Shown here in pieces: positions 17,844 through 26,271 of a DNA stretch of 64,000 bases. The translations under genes and the position numbers were made by a program. The stretch spans positions 62,001 to 126,000 of the forward strand of contig NZ_CADEAR010000011.1 in the NCBI RefSeq assembly GCF_902825325.1, given 5' to 3'. Numbering within the stretch: position 1 is the stretch's first letter; every line of letters starts with the position of its first letter. The notes beneath the pieces are model-generated. The model searched no databases. It was not told the origin of the DNA and saw nothing but the letters and a program-made list of their open reading frames with translations. This stretch comes from Brucella tritici. GTDB taxonomy: Bacteria > Pseudomonadota > Alphaproteobacteria > Rhizobiales > Rhizobiaceae.

Positions 17844-17858
17844 GACGGGTGGCCTTGT
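17820..17858. terminator. Perfect 18-bp hairpin terminator shared by convergent genes
   Basis: 17820-17837 pairs perfectly with 17841-17858 across a three-base loop. The DUF1284 TGA (17841-17843) begins the 3' arm. TerC ends 13 bases further on the opposite strand. T-tracts are weak, so stopping may rely on the stem. Confidence 0.75.
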
Positions 17859-17870
17859 CGTATCTGGCTT

Positions 17871-18617
17871 TTACTGTTGGCTTTTGCGCTTTCGCCGCGC
17901 CAGCATGTTGAGCGCTTCGACCAGCGCCGAAAAGCCCATCGCAGCGTAGATATAGCCCTTCGGGACGTGGAAGCCGAAACCATCGGCAATCAGCGTCATG
18001 CCTATCATCAGCAGGAACCCCAGCGCCAGCATGACGATGGTCGGGTTCGCCGCGATGAACCGCGACAGCGGATCAGCCGCAAGCAGCATGACGGTGACGG
18101 CTGCGACCACGGCAATGACCATAATGGCGATCTCGTCGGTCATGCCAACGGCAGTGATGATCGAATCGACCGAGAAGACCAGATCGAGAATCAGAATCTG
18201 AACGATGGCGGCGCCCATGGTAAGTTGAGCCACCTTGCCGCCGATATTTTCCTTGCCATCCTCGGGGTCAACCGTGTGGTGGATTTCCTTGGTCGCCTTC
18301 CAGACAAGAAACAGACCACCGGCAATCAGGATGATGTCACGCCAGGAGAAGCCGTGGCCGAACGCCTCGAAAATCGGGTCCTTGAGCTGGACGATGATCG
18401 AAATGGTGAAAAGGAGTGCCAGACGCAGAATGAGCGCCGCACCGATACCGATACGGCGTGCGCGAGCCTGCTGCGAAGCGGGCAGCTTGTTGGTCAGGAT
18501 AGAGATGAAGATCAGATTGTCGATACCGAGGACGACTTCCATCGTCACCAGCGTAACCAGCGCGGCCCAGCCGGCGGGGGTCGAAAGAAATCCCAGATAC
18601 TCGGCAAAAAAATCCAT
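17871..18617 (-). CDS. TerC-family membrane protein
   Basis: TerC proteins are polytopic membrane proteins, several of which export manganese or supply metal to exported enzymes. The 248-residue protein has seven to eight hydrophobic segments with the conserved acidic motifs [11 protein letters not shown] (about 27-37) and [17 protein letters not shown] (about 143-159), which line the proposed metal path. It follows ymdB on the same strand 137 bases away. No yybP-ykoY manganese riboswitch is visible upstream. Confidence 0.92.
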   Translation of the reverse strand: MDFFAEYLGFLSTPAGWAALVTLVTMEVVLGIDNLIFISILTNKLPASQQARARRIGIGAALILRLALLFTISIIVQLKDPIFEAFGHGFSWRDIILIAGGLFLVWKATKEIHHTVDPEDGKENIGGKVAQLTMGAAIVQILILDLVFSVDSIITAVGMTDEIAIMVIAVVAAVTVMLLAADPLSRFIAANPTIVMLALGFLLMIGMTLIADGFGFHVPKGYIYAAMGFSALVEALNMLARRKRKSQQ

Positions 18618-18754
18618 TAAGCTGCGTCCCCTTGCGAAAAAACTCGTTGCAAGGAGATAGGAACGCGAAAAGCCCGTTCAACCGGCAGAAAGCTGCCAGG
18701 TCAAAATAGCCACTCAATTGTAGATAACATCATACTTCGAGCTAAAATAAGACG

Positions 18755-19579
18755 TTATCGCCAGAATGCCGGAATGGTTTCTTCCAGATGTGCACCGATG
18801 CGCAAGGGGGCGGCCTTTTCTGCAAGCCCTGTGCGATCCGAAATGTCTATACCCACGCCGCAGACGGTAGCCGGGCCATTCGCCGCCTCGAAACGTCCTT
18901 TCGGCACTTTCGACAGGAAACGATTGAGCGGCTCTTCCTTGTCCATGCCAAGCGAGGAATCGTAATCACCGCACATGCCGGCATCGGACATATAGGCCGT
19001 ACCATTCCGCAAAATCTGGCAATCGGCGGTCGGGACATGCGTGTGCGTTCCGACAACAGCGCTGGCGCGACCGTCGACAAAATGACCGAAACACTGCTTT
19101 TCGCTCGTCGCCTCAGCATGGAAATCGAAGAAGACCGCATCGGCCTGCTCGCCAAGCGGACAGGCTTCCAGAATTTTCTCGGCCGCGATAAACGGATCAT
19201 CAAGATCGGGATGCATGAACACTCGGCCCATGACGTTCGATACCAGAACCCGGGCGCCGTTTTTGGCGATGTAAAGCCCCTCGCCTTTTCCGGCTGTGCC
19301 TTTCGGGAAGTTTGCGGGGCGCAGAAAACGGTCTTCGCGCCTGGAGAAATCCAGTGCTTCGCGCTGATCCCAGACGTGATTGCCGGTCGTCACGACGTCG
19401 GCGCCAGCACGAATGGTATCGTGGAAAATCTCTTCCGTAATGCCAAAACCGCCCGCGGCGTTTTCGCCGTTGACGATTACGAAGTCCAGCTTCAGATCGG
19501 AAATCAGCCCCGGCAGTTTTTCATATACCGCGGTGCGGCCCGACCGGCCCACCATATCACCAAGAAAAAGCAATCTCAT
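18755..19579 (-). CDS. YmdB-family metallophosphoesterase
   Basis: This is a calcineurin-like phosphodiesterase of the TIGR00282/YmdB type, active on 2',3'-cyclic nucleotides in Bacillus. The 274-residue protein has the metal-binding motifs FLGDMVGRSGR (start), VNGENAAGGFG, TTGNHVWDQ (about 65-73) and VVGTHTHVPTADCQIL (about 176-191). It lies nine bases after the 5-formyl-THF cyclo-ligase gene, an arrangement common in rhizobia, suggesting one transcript. Confidence 0.93.
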   Translation of the reverse strand: MRLLFLGDMVGRSGRTAVYEKLPGLISDLKLDFVIVNGENAAGGFGITEEIFHDTIRAGADVVTTGNHVWDQREALDFSRREDRFLRPANFPKGTAGKGEGLYIAKNGARVLVSNVMGRVFMHPDLDDPFIAAEKILEACPLGEQADAVFFDFHAEATSEKQCFGHFVDGRASAVVGTHTHVPTADCQILRNGTAYMSDAGMCGDYDSSLGMDKEEPLNRFLSKVPKGRFEAANGPATVCGVGIDISDRTGLAEKAAPLRIGAHLEETIPAFWR

Positions 19580-19588
19580 GAGAATGCC

Positions 19589-20188
19589 TTATAAACCTGC
19601 GCCAAGCGAACGCAAGCCGCTCTCGGTCAGGATCTGGTCGAGCGCAATATCGTGCGGCTCATCGGGCACACGCTCAACTTCCTGACAGTCGAAAGCCATG
19701 CCGATCAGAAGTGGCTGCAATCCGCGTTCCGTGAAACGCGCCAGCGCGCGGTCGTAGTGTCCGGCACCATAGCCAAGCCGATGCCCGCGCCGGTCAAAGC
19801 CTGCGAGCGGCATCAGCATGATCGCCGGATCAACAACCGGCGCATCTTCTCCCGGTCCCATCGTGCCGAAGCCCGTCTGACGCAATCTGGCATCGGGCAG
19901 ATACTCACGAAAGGCAATCGTTTCCTTATCCAGAACGACGGGGAGGCAAAGCCGCGCGCCTTTGGCGCGAAATACCGACAACAGCGGGCGCGGGTCCATT
20001 TCAGAACGGATCGGCCAGTAGCCGGCGATCAGCGTACCTTTGGCCACATCGATTGCCGCCTCGCCCTTGTTTGCGGCCGCAAGGGAAGCTTCGTAGTGAA
20101 AGCGCGGATCAAGAGCATCGCGGACCGCCAGAACCTTGCGTCGAAGCTCCTGCTTTTCCAGTCCGGGGCTACGCTCCGTTGCTGTCAT
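19589..20188 (-). CDS. 5-formyltetrahydrofolate cyclo-ligase
   Basis: This ATP-dependent enzyme converts 5-formyl-THF to 5,10-methenyl-THF. The 199-residue reading starts MTATERSPGLEKQELRRKVL with GGGAG upstream. An in-frame ATG at 20236 with GGAG upstream would add 16 residues and cannot be excluded. Diagnostic motifs are GYWPIRSEMDPRPLL (about 57-71) and the C-terminal FDRRGHRLGYGAGHYDRALA (ATP/folate site). In many proteobacteria this gene sits near zapA and the 6S RNA gene, and both occur upstream here. Confidence 0.93.
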   Translation of the reverse strand: MTATERSPGLEKQELRRKVLAVRDALDPRFHYEASLAAANKGEAAIDVAKGTLIAGYWPIRSEMDPRPLLSVFRAKGARLCLPVVLDKETIAFREYLPDARLRQTGFGTMGPGEDAPVVDPAIMLMPLAGFDRRGHRLGYGAGHYDRALARFTERGLQPLLIGMAFDCQEVERVPDEPHDIALDQILTESGLRSLGAGL

Positions 20189-20248
20189 TCCAAGCCACTC
20201 CCTGATGCCACGTTGCATCGTGTAGTGGAACCGCATTAAGCCGCTCCG

Positions 20249-21247
20249 TCAAGTGATCCGGTCGCCCCTGCGTGCGATCTTCTCCGAACGGTCGCGAATG
20301 ACCTTCAAAACGACGCCGTGGAAATCATTCAGGAACAGCTTGCCCCACAAATCACAGTAGAAATCGATCGGCGTTGCGATCCGATAATGGGTCGTCAGTG
20401 TGAGCCGCGTATGACCATTCGCCACCGGTTCAAGGCGATAATCACCCTGCGCAAGCTTCAGATAGCTGCTGTCGACCTTGATATGCGCTTCGACCTCAGG
20501 CGGTATGGAGCCGGGACCGAAGCGGAAATCCCACGCCAGAAGCCGGTTCTCTTCCCATTGCGTGACAATTTCCTGAAAATTCACGCCATGCGTCCATTGC
20601 AAGTCGCGTACCGCGCCGATGCCGGTACCGTTCAGCCTTGCATCCGTCGGCTGCGGCACGCCAAGAATGCCATGGCTGAATGTCCACGACAGCTCGTCTG
20701 GACGCACATTGCGGATTTCAACCGTCTGCTGCCAGACGACTTCCGGCGGCGCGGCAATCTCGATCACCGTAGTCACAGCGCCATCGTGCGGTGTGTAGGA
20801 CATCTGAAGTTCGGCTGGCAGAACGACGAGCGGCAGCGCGATTACCAGCGTCGTCGAGCGACGGGAGCGAAACTGTCGGATGATCCACAAGGTCACAGCC
20901 GAACCCAGCGCCGAGAACGCCATGAAGAACGGAGCGGCCATGGCCACGCAAATTCCGGCCTCATGGAAAAGCACCATGCTGATAACGACAAGCCCACCAA
21001 TAATGGCCCATCCCATACGGACATGGCGCCACAATCCCTTTTCCGCCCGCGGATCGGAGAGGCTGGAGGCAAGGCTGGCAACAGCCATCGGTAACAGCAT
21101 CAGGCCTGCAATGACCGGCATTGCATCCACATAATGACGCGACCAGATCATGACATAAAGCAGAAGACCGTAGACGAAAGCGACGGGTACTGCGACGGTC
21201 AGTCTTTCCGATGAATCGGGTGATACTGTTTCAGGAGATTTCATCAA
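20249..21247 (-). CDS. Membrane protein with SRPBCC (polyketide cyclase-like) domain
   Basis: The 332-residue protein has four hydrophobic segments in its first 140 residues. A soluble C-terminal region (about 155-315) has the START/SRPBCC layout: IEIAAPPEVVWQQTVEI at the first strand and helix, then GTGIGAVRDLQW and TRLTLTTHYRI. Such domains bind hydrophobic ligands. No catalytic motif is visible and the function is unknown. It lies between the 6S RNA candidate and the cyclo-ligase gene on the same strand. Confidence 0.75.
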   Translation of the reverse strand: MMKSPETVSPDSSERLTVAVPVAFVYGLLLYVMIWSRHYVDAMPVIAGLMLLPMAVASLASSLSDPRAEKGLWRHVRMGWAIIGGLVVISMVLFHEAGICVAMAAPFFMAFSALGSAVTLWIIRQFRSRRSTTLVIALPLVVLPAELQMSYTPHDGAVTTVIEIAAPPEVVWQQTVEIRNVRPDELSWTFSHGILGVPQPTDARLNGTGIGAVRDLQWTHGVNFQEIVTQWEENRLLAWDFRFGPGSIPPEVEAHIKVDSSYLKLAQGDYRLEPVANGHTRLTLTTHYRIATPIDFYCDLWGKLFLNDFHGVVLKVIRDRSEKIARRGDRIT

Positions 21248-21329
21248 GATGCGCGAATTGTTGGACTTCGCGCCTGTTTACGAACAAATTGTCCGTTAGA
21301 TCAAGCTCATAGCTGACCTGCGGCAAATT

Positions 21330-21503
21330 GAGAAAAGAAAGCGGCGACCACGACGACCGATGGTAGTGATTGATCCCGGGAACCTACAAAGTAGGTGGGC
21401 GCCATATGCGAAAGCCCGCAAGCCTTCACAGGGACAGCTCCCTTAGAGATCAATAAGGCCCCGGGGATGCTGTTACACCTGTCGGGAAGCGCAGTTCGCC
21501 AAG
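21330..21503 (-). ncRNA. ssrS: Probable 6S RNA
   Basis: The minus-strand RNA of about 160-170 bases folds into one long interrupted hairpin. The 5' GGCGAACUGCG pairs with 3' CGUGGUCGCC. Inside it, AUCCC pairs with GGGAU and GCCUU with AAGGC around the inner hairpin AGGGA-gcug-UCCCU. On the 3' side is a short hairpin ACCTAC-ttt-GTAGGT, laid out as in the E. coli 6S RNA. T-rich sequence follows (21342-21330). The position between zapA and the 5-formyl-THF cyclo-ligase gene is the classical ssrS locus. A covariance search was not possible here. Confidence 0.72.
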
Positions 21504-21508
21504 AGCCA

Positions 21509-21537
21509 ATATAGTACCTGCTTAACGGGAACGCCAG
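21509..21537 (-). promoter_or_regulatory. Promoter of the 6S RNA candidate
   Basis: Minus-strand CTGGCG (21537-21532), 17-base spacer, then CTATAT (21514-21509) fits the alphaproteobacterial -35/-10 style and would start the RNA near 21502. Confidence 0.5.
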
Positions 21538-21591
21538 TGGCTTGCATCGGCCTAACCGGAAAACTTTTCAAAAGGATTTGACGATCCGCAA

Positions 21592-22647
21592 CTAGGGATC
21601 AATGGCCCCTACCCGCGCTATTTCTTGGGAAAGATGCTGAAAAAATGGGAAGTCCATGATACCGCTGGAAAGCAATTGCGCTCCGCTTGCGCGAGCATCT
21701 TTGGGAGACATGCCAAAACGGCTTTTGAAGGCTGCAGCAAATTGCGTCGGATCCTGAAAACCGCATCGATAAGCGATCTCTTTCGTATAAAGAGTCCGAT
21801 GGCGTTCTTCCGACAACATGCGAAACGCGCGGTCAAGTCGCTTGTCGCGAATAATCTTCGCGACGCCACCATCATTTTCGAATGCACGATAGAGATGGGA
21901 GCGAGACACATGAAAATTTTTGATAATCAGAGAAACCCCAAGAAGGGGATCGTGAAGATTATTGTCGATGAATGACAGAATACGTTTTCGCATCGGCAAA
22001 TTGACGGGCAGCTGCTCGATGAATTTGCCCTTCAGACCCGTAATCCCAGCGGCGATCAATGTCAGCATCACACGTTGAGCAGCAACCGCATCATCCGGCC
22101 CCAATTCTGGCACAACCGCATTGAGCTCCTGAATGTAATTAAAGGCTAGACGGGTCATGGGTTCCGCACCAGGCAAGACGAGCCCGTGCAGACTTCTACC
22201 GCCCGTAACCTCCTCCAGATCACATCGGCGCACGAATACCGTCGTTCTGGCACCTTTAAAAGCACGGCTGACAAGGGTTTTCGCGAGATCAATAACGAGA
22301 ATATCACCAGGGCTTGCCGTCACGTCTGCTCCGCCAAAGTCGCCCTGCAGATGTCCGCCGGTCATCAGTTGTACCATGTAAAAATCCAGCCCACCTTGGG
22401 CGATGATCTTCGGGGTCCGGACATAATTTTGCGTATTGAACGTGGTTGTGCCGATTGTAATCATACCGCTGGTACGCAAGCTGGCTACACCAGAAAGCTC
22501 ATAATTGCGTTCTGCAGGGTCAATAACGATTTCATACAATGGCTTCATGGCAGCCCGTAGAAAATCATTGCGAAACCTGCTCTCAACCATGTCAGTCGAG
22601 AAGAATGCGGTATCCGTCCCACTGTATCGCTTCAAGATATTTCCCAC
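21592..22647 (-). CDS. AraC/XylS-family transcription regulator
   Basis: The 351-residue protein has an N-terminal ligand domain of the AraC-binding-like type (about 20-210). Two helix-turn-helix motifs follow (about 245-335), with GVSLIIKNFHVSRSHLYRAF and TKEIAYRCGFQDPTQFAAAFKSRFGMSP typical of the family. It stands alone among housekeeping genes, between zapA and the probable 6S RNA, in DNA that is AT-richer than its surroundings. It is probably an acquired regulator. Its target is unknown and no structural gene is adjacent. Confidence 0.88.
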   Translation of the reverse strand: MGNILKRYSGTDTAFFSTDMVESRFRNDFLRAAMKPLYEIVIDPAERNYELSGVASLRTSGMITIGTTTFNTQNYVRTPKIIAQGGLDFYMVQLMTGGHLQGDFGGADVTASPGDILVIDLAKTLVSRAFKGARTTVFVRRCDLEEVTGGRSLHGLVLPGAEPMTRLAFNYIQELNAVVPELGPDDAVAAQRVMLTLIAAGITGLKGKFIEQLPVNLPMRKRILSFIDNNLHDPLLGVSLIIKNFHVSRSHLYRAFENDGGVAKIIRDKRLDRAFRMLSEERHRTLYTKEIAYRCGFQDPTQFAAAFKSRFGMSPKDARASGAQLLSSGIMDFPFFQHLSQEIARVGAIDP

Positions 22648-23096
22648 ACCCGACTAAAAGAAGCTGAACCAGCGGCTATAATAGTCGCTATTAGCTTGCG
22701 AGCAACCGATTGGTTCTCACATAAAAAAATGCTCAAAAGCATAAAAACTATTTGAGTATTTTCTCCAGAGCGATTCTGAAAAAAAATCGAAGCTTTTTAT
22801 TGCCGATTATGATCTATCGATTTGTTTTTAATAACACTCTTGCTCTGAAAAGTTCTTCCCTACCTAAGGGATCGGCCTTAGGGGTGAACCTGTTAATTTG
22901 ATGAAAATAGCATCTGAAGCAAGAATATCGAATAGGAGAGCCGTGAAGAACGGGACAGCTTCTACAAACCTTCCTCCTGGCAAGCGGTTCGATAAGGCAG
23001 ATCGCCAAAGAGTAGCCTCGACATCTCAGCGTCTGTGAGACCTATTCCATCCAGTCGGCTGATCTGTCGAAACGACGCAAAAATGCGGAGAGTTGA
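22648..23096. other. AT-rich non-coding stretch between AraC gene and zapA
   Basis: I see no convincing gene in 449 bases. The part nearest the AraC gene (22680-22820) is much richer in A and T than the rest of the window. A short inverted repeat CCTAAGG...CCTTAGG lies at 22863-22882. It could be the edge of inserted DNA. Confidence 0.4.
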
Positions 23097-23462
23097 CTAG
23101 CTGTTTCGCGGCGCAATGCGCGATGCCACTTGCTCGATGCGCGACGCTACGTCCGAAAGCATGCCGGTCAGGGCAGCGTCGTTGCTATCGGCGCGACCAA
23201 GCGCTTCATCACGTGCGCGGCGCAGTGTTTCGACCTCGCTCTCCAGACCGTTGATGCGCTTCTGCATCTCAGCCATCTCGTCCATAACCATGATCCCGGC
23301 CATGACCGTCAGGCGCAGATCGCCGATTTCTCCGAAGGAGGTTTTGAGATGCGTGACATACTGATCGAAACGGTCGGCAAGCCCGGACAGGTGTTCTTCC
23401 TGCCCTTCGTCGCAGGCCATGCGGTAGGCTTTGCCATCGATGGTGACGGTTACAGTCGCTAT
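23097..23462 (-). CDS. zapA: ZapA, cell-division protein, apparent ATA start
   Basis: ZapA is a small coiled-coil protein that bundles FtsZ filaments. The conserved core reads MACDEGQEEHLSGLADRFDQY then TVMAGIMVMDEM, with a C-terminal coiled coil. The normal family N-terminus ATVTVTIDGKAYR is encoded in frame upstream of the first ATG, and a perfect GGAGG sits five bases before it. The codon in the start position is ATA (23462-23460), however, with a stop four codons upstream and no ATG, GTG or TTG in between. Counting from ATA gives 121 residues. It is nine bases after the DUF4164 gene. Confidence 0.87.
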   Translation of the reverse strand: MATVTVTIDGKAYRMACDEGQEEHLSGLADRFDQYVTHLKTSFGEIGDLRLTVMAGIMVMDEMAEMQKRINGLESEVETLRRARDEALGRADSNDAALTGMLSDVASRIEQVASRIAPRNS

Positions 23463-23471
23463 GGTAGCCTC

Positions 23472-23744
23472 CTATCGGTCCAGAACAGCGCGGATTGTCT
23501 CCATCGCTGTCACAAGACGCCGCGAAACTTCGCGATTTGCGGCTTCCAGCCGCTCGGCGCGCGCTTCCGACTGATCGAGTTCCTGAGCGAGACGGCTGCG
23601 ATCCGCATTCATACGCTGCACCTCCTCCTCGGCCTCGGCGAAGTCGCCTTCCTTGTCCAGCCGCAGATCGACCGCTTGTTCAAGCGAATTGAGTGCCTTT
23701 TCCAGCCGTTCCAAGACTTGCCTGAGGGTCGTTTCGGGTGCCAT
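23472..23744 (-). CDS. DUF4164 coiled-coil protein
   Basis: The 90-residue protein is almost entirely predicted coiled coil (ERLEKALNSLEQAVDLRL, then LAQELDQSEARAERLEAANR) and belongs to the small family found just upstream of zapA in rhizobia. I chose the start at 23744, giving MAPETTLRQVL, because AAAGGA lies five bases upstream; the open frame beyond it is unsupported. Its stop is nine bases before the zapA start, so the two are likely co-translated. A role in division is inferred from position. Confidence 0.82.
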   Translation of the reverse strand: MAPETTLRQVLERLEKALNSLEQAVDLRLDKEGDFAEAEEEVQRMNADRSRLAQELDQSEARAERLEAANREVSRRLVTAMETIRAVLDR

Positions 23745-23986
23745 CCATATCCTTTCCAATGCCAATTCGCAGACTAACTCTGGACATCGAATCGCGCCTG
23801 CGGGACGGGCATCTTTGAAAAGATTGTAATAATCGCCCGCCAGATAAGCAACAAATGAGGGGCTTATGTGAACGTTCATGCACCGTTATCGGTGCAAAAA
23901 CGGCTTTTCGGTGATTGTTCTACAGCTTTCCACACAACTCAATCGATTAGTCGCGGACAGTTTATTGCCCAAAAGTCATCGGTTTA

Positions 23987-24014
23987 TTGACTCCTCATAC
24001 GCAGGTGCTATGTG
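23987..24014 (+). promoter_or_regulatory. Possible tkt promoter
   Basis: TTGACT (23987-23992), 16-base spacer, then TATGTG (24009-24014); 123 bases upstream of the tkt ATG. Confidence 0.4.
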
Positions 24015-24030
24015 TCCCGATGCCTTCTGG

Positions 24031-24077
24031 AGCATGATCCCGAGACGCATGAAGCCGTTTTGGATACGGATCGTGCT
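24031..24077. repeat. Dispersed palindromic repeat, degenerate copy 4
   Basis: AGCATGATCCCGAGACGCAT runs into AGCCGTTTTGGATACGGATC and closes with GTGCT. It matches the family layout with mismatches in both arms. It lies in the tkt leader. Confidence 0.6.
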
Positions 24078-24136
24078 CAGGCAAAAGGCATCGCCGCAAC
24101 CCCGTTAACCCCTCCCAAGGAAAGACGGCTGAAACC

Positions 24137-26128
24137 ATGACCAATTCCGACAAACAAAACCAGATGGCCAACGCAATCCGCTTCCTCTCCATGGATGCGG
24201 TCGAGAAAGCCAATTCGGGCCATCCCGGCCTGCCGATGGGTGCAGCCGATATAGCGACGACGCTTTATACCCGTTTCCTCTCCCACGACCCGCAGAACCC
24301 GCACTGGCCGGATCGCGACCGTTTCGTGCTCTCCGCAGGCCACGGCTCGATGCTGCTCTATTCGCTGCTCTATCTTTCGGGCTACGAAGACATCACCATC
24401 GACGAGATCAAGAATTTCCGCCAGCTCGGATCGCGCACCGCCGGTCACCCGGAATACGGCCACGCAGCCGGCATCGAAACGACGACCGGCCCGCTCGGCC
24501 AGGGCATTGCCAATGCCGTCGGCATGGCGCTCTCCGAACGCATCCTCAATGCACAGTTCGGCGATAGCCTCGTCAACCATTACACCTATGTGATTGCCGG
24601 TGACGGCTGCCTCATGGAAGGCATCAGCCAGGAAGCCATCGCGCTTGCCGGTCATCTGAAGCTGAACAAGCTGATCGTGTTCTGGGACGACAACAACATC
24701 TCGATCGACGGCCCCGTCACGCTTTCCGACAATACTGACCAGCCTGCCCGTTTCGCCGCTTCCGGCTGGAACACGATGGCTGTCGATGGTCATGACCAGG
24801 ATGCGATTGCCAAGGCTATCGAACTGGCCAAGGTTTCCGAAAAGCCTACCCTGATCGCCTGCAAGACGACCATCGGCTTCGGTGCGCCGAACAAGGCTGG
24901 CACCAACAAGGTACATGGTTCGCCGCTGGGTGCCGAAGAAATTGCCGCAACCCGCAAAGCGCTCGGCTGGAATTCCGAACCTTTCGTCGTTCCGGCAGAA
25001 GTACTGGACGGCTGGCGCGTTGCCGGTCTCAATGCCGCCAAGAAGCGTCAGGAATGGGAAAAGCGCTTTGCCGCCGCCGACCCGGACACCCGCGCTGAAT
25101 TCGAGCGCCGGATGCGTGGCGACCTGCCTTCCAACTTCGATGCGACCATCATCGAATACAAGAAGAAGCTTTCCGCCGACAAACCGAAGGTCGCAACTCG
25201 CAAGTCTTCGGAAATGGCTCTGGAAGTCATCAACGGTGTCGTGCCGGAAACCATCGGCGGCTCCGCCGACCTCACCGGCTCGAACAACACCAAGACGAGC
25301 CAGACCAAGGCCATAACGCCGGAAGACTACGGCCAGCGTTACGTCCATTACGGTATCCGTGAACACGGCATGGCAGCAGCCATGAACGGCATGACGCTGC
25401 ATGGCGGCCTGATCCCTTATGGCGGCACCTTCCTGACCTTCTCGGATTATTGCCGTCCGGCCATGCGTCTTTCCTCGCTGATGGGCATCCGCGTCGTTTA
25501 CGTGATGACGCACGACTCCATCGGTCTTGGTGAAGATGGCCCGACCCACCAGCCGGTCGAACAGCTTGCCGCCTTGCGCGCCATTCCGAACCACAATGTG
25601 TTCCGCCCTGCCGACGCTGTTGAAGCGGCTGAATGCTGGCAGATTGCCCTGCAATCGAAGAAGACGCCGTCGACGATGGCTCTGACCCGCCAGAACCTGC
25701 CGACGGTCCGTACTGAGCATCGCGACGAAAACCTTTCGGCTTTCGGCGCCTATGAACTTGCTGTGGCAAGCAAGGATGCCAAAGTGACGATCTTCGCGAC
25801 CGGCTCGGAAGTGGAAATCGCACTCAAGGCCCGCGACCTGCTGGAAGGCAAAGGCATTGCCACGCGTGTCGTTTCCGTTCCTTGCTTCGAGCTTTTCGAA
25901 CAGCAGAGCGACGCCTACCAGACGGCGACCATCGGCGACGCGCCGGTCAAGGTTGCCATTGAAGCGGCAATCTCGCTCGGCTGGGAACGCTTCATCGGCG
26001 AAAACGGCATATTCATCGGCATGAAGGGCTTCGGCGCTTCGGGCGAGATCAACGATCTCTACAAGCATTTCGGCATCACGGCAGAACATGCCGCCGAAGC
26101 TGCGGAGAAGAAGCTCAACGCCGCATGA
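24137..26128 (+). CDS. tkt: Transketolase
   Basis: This thiamine-diphosphate enzyme moves two-carbon units in the pentose phosphate and Calvin-type pathways. The 663-residue protein is full length. It has the His-rich start [18 protein letters not shown], and the ThDP/Mg motif begins at [13 protein letters not shown] (about 155) and ends with DDNN. The pyrimidine domain carries [12 protein letters not shown], and [18 protein letters not shown] holds catalytic His residues. It heads the tkt-gap-pgk block, but a terminator separates it from gap. Its cofactor is the product of the thiamine genes further along the window. Confidence 0.97.
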   Translation: MTNSDKQNQMANAIRFLSMDAVEKANSGHPGLPMGAADIATTLYTRFLSHDPQNPHWPDRDRFVLSAGHGSMLLYSLLYLSGYEDITIDEIKNFRQLGSRTAGHPEYGHAAGIETTTGPLGQGIANAVGMALSERILNAQFGDSLVNHYTYVIAGDGCLMEGISQEAIALAGHLKLNKLIVFWDDNNISIDGPVTLSDNTDQPARFAASGWNTMAVDGHDQDAIAKAIELAKVSEKPTLIACKTTIGFGAPNKAGTNKVHGSPLGAEEIAATRKALGWNSEPFVVPAEVLDGWRVAGLNAAKKRQEWEKRFAAADPDTRAEFERRMRGDLPSNFDATIIEYKKKLSADKPKVATRKSSEMALEVINGVVPETIGGSADLTGSNNTKTSQTKAITPEDYGQRYVHYGIREHGMAAAMNGMTLHGGLIPYGGTFLTFSDYCRPAMRLSSLMGIRVVYVMTHDSIGLGEDGPTHQPVEQLAALRAIPNHNVFRPADAVEAAECWQIALQSKKTPSTMALTRQNLPTVRTEHRDENLSAFGAYELAVASKDAKVTIFATGSEVEIALKARDLLEGKGIATRVVSVPCFELFEQQSDAYQTATIGDAPVKVAIEAAISLGWERFIGENGIFIGMKGFGASGEINDLYKHFGITAEHAAEAAEKKLNAA

Positions 26129-26136
26129 TTTTAGAG

Positions 26137-26170
26137 AACGCCGGCGTCGCAAAAACGCCGGCGTTTGAGT
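26137..26170 (+). terminator. tkt terminator
   Basis: AACGCCGGCGT pairs with ACGCCGGCGTT across a short A-rich loop (26137-26166), followed by TGAGTTT. Confidence 0.8.
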
Positions 26171-26271
26171 TTCCATTCCAGTTCGGTTGGACGAATCCTG
26201 TTCGATTTGTCCGTTCCGGCGGAGTTTTGAAGCACTGCATGTGCAGTACCCTATCGGGAGATTAAGAGAAA

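Larger units (their letters stand above)
23745..24136. other. Divergent regulatory region DUF4164-zapA / tkt
   Basis: These 392 bases separate divergent units. They hold a possible tkt promoter (23987-24014) and a degenerate copy of the palindromic repeat (24031-24077). No gene is seen. Confidence 0.5.

Noticed and set aside
18618-18754. yybP-ykoY manganese riboswitch upstream of TerC
   Set aside because: A small hairpin is present, but the conserved yybP-ykoY core was not found.
22814-23008. 64-residue minus-strand frame in the AT-rich gap
   Set aside because: No ribosome-binding site, and Cys/Arg-rich low-quality composition. I treat it as non-coding.
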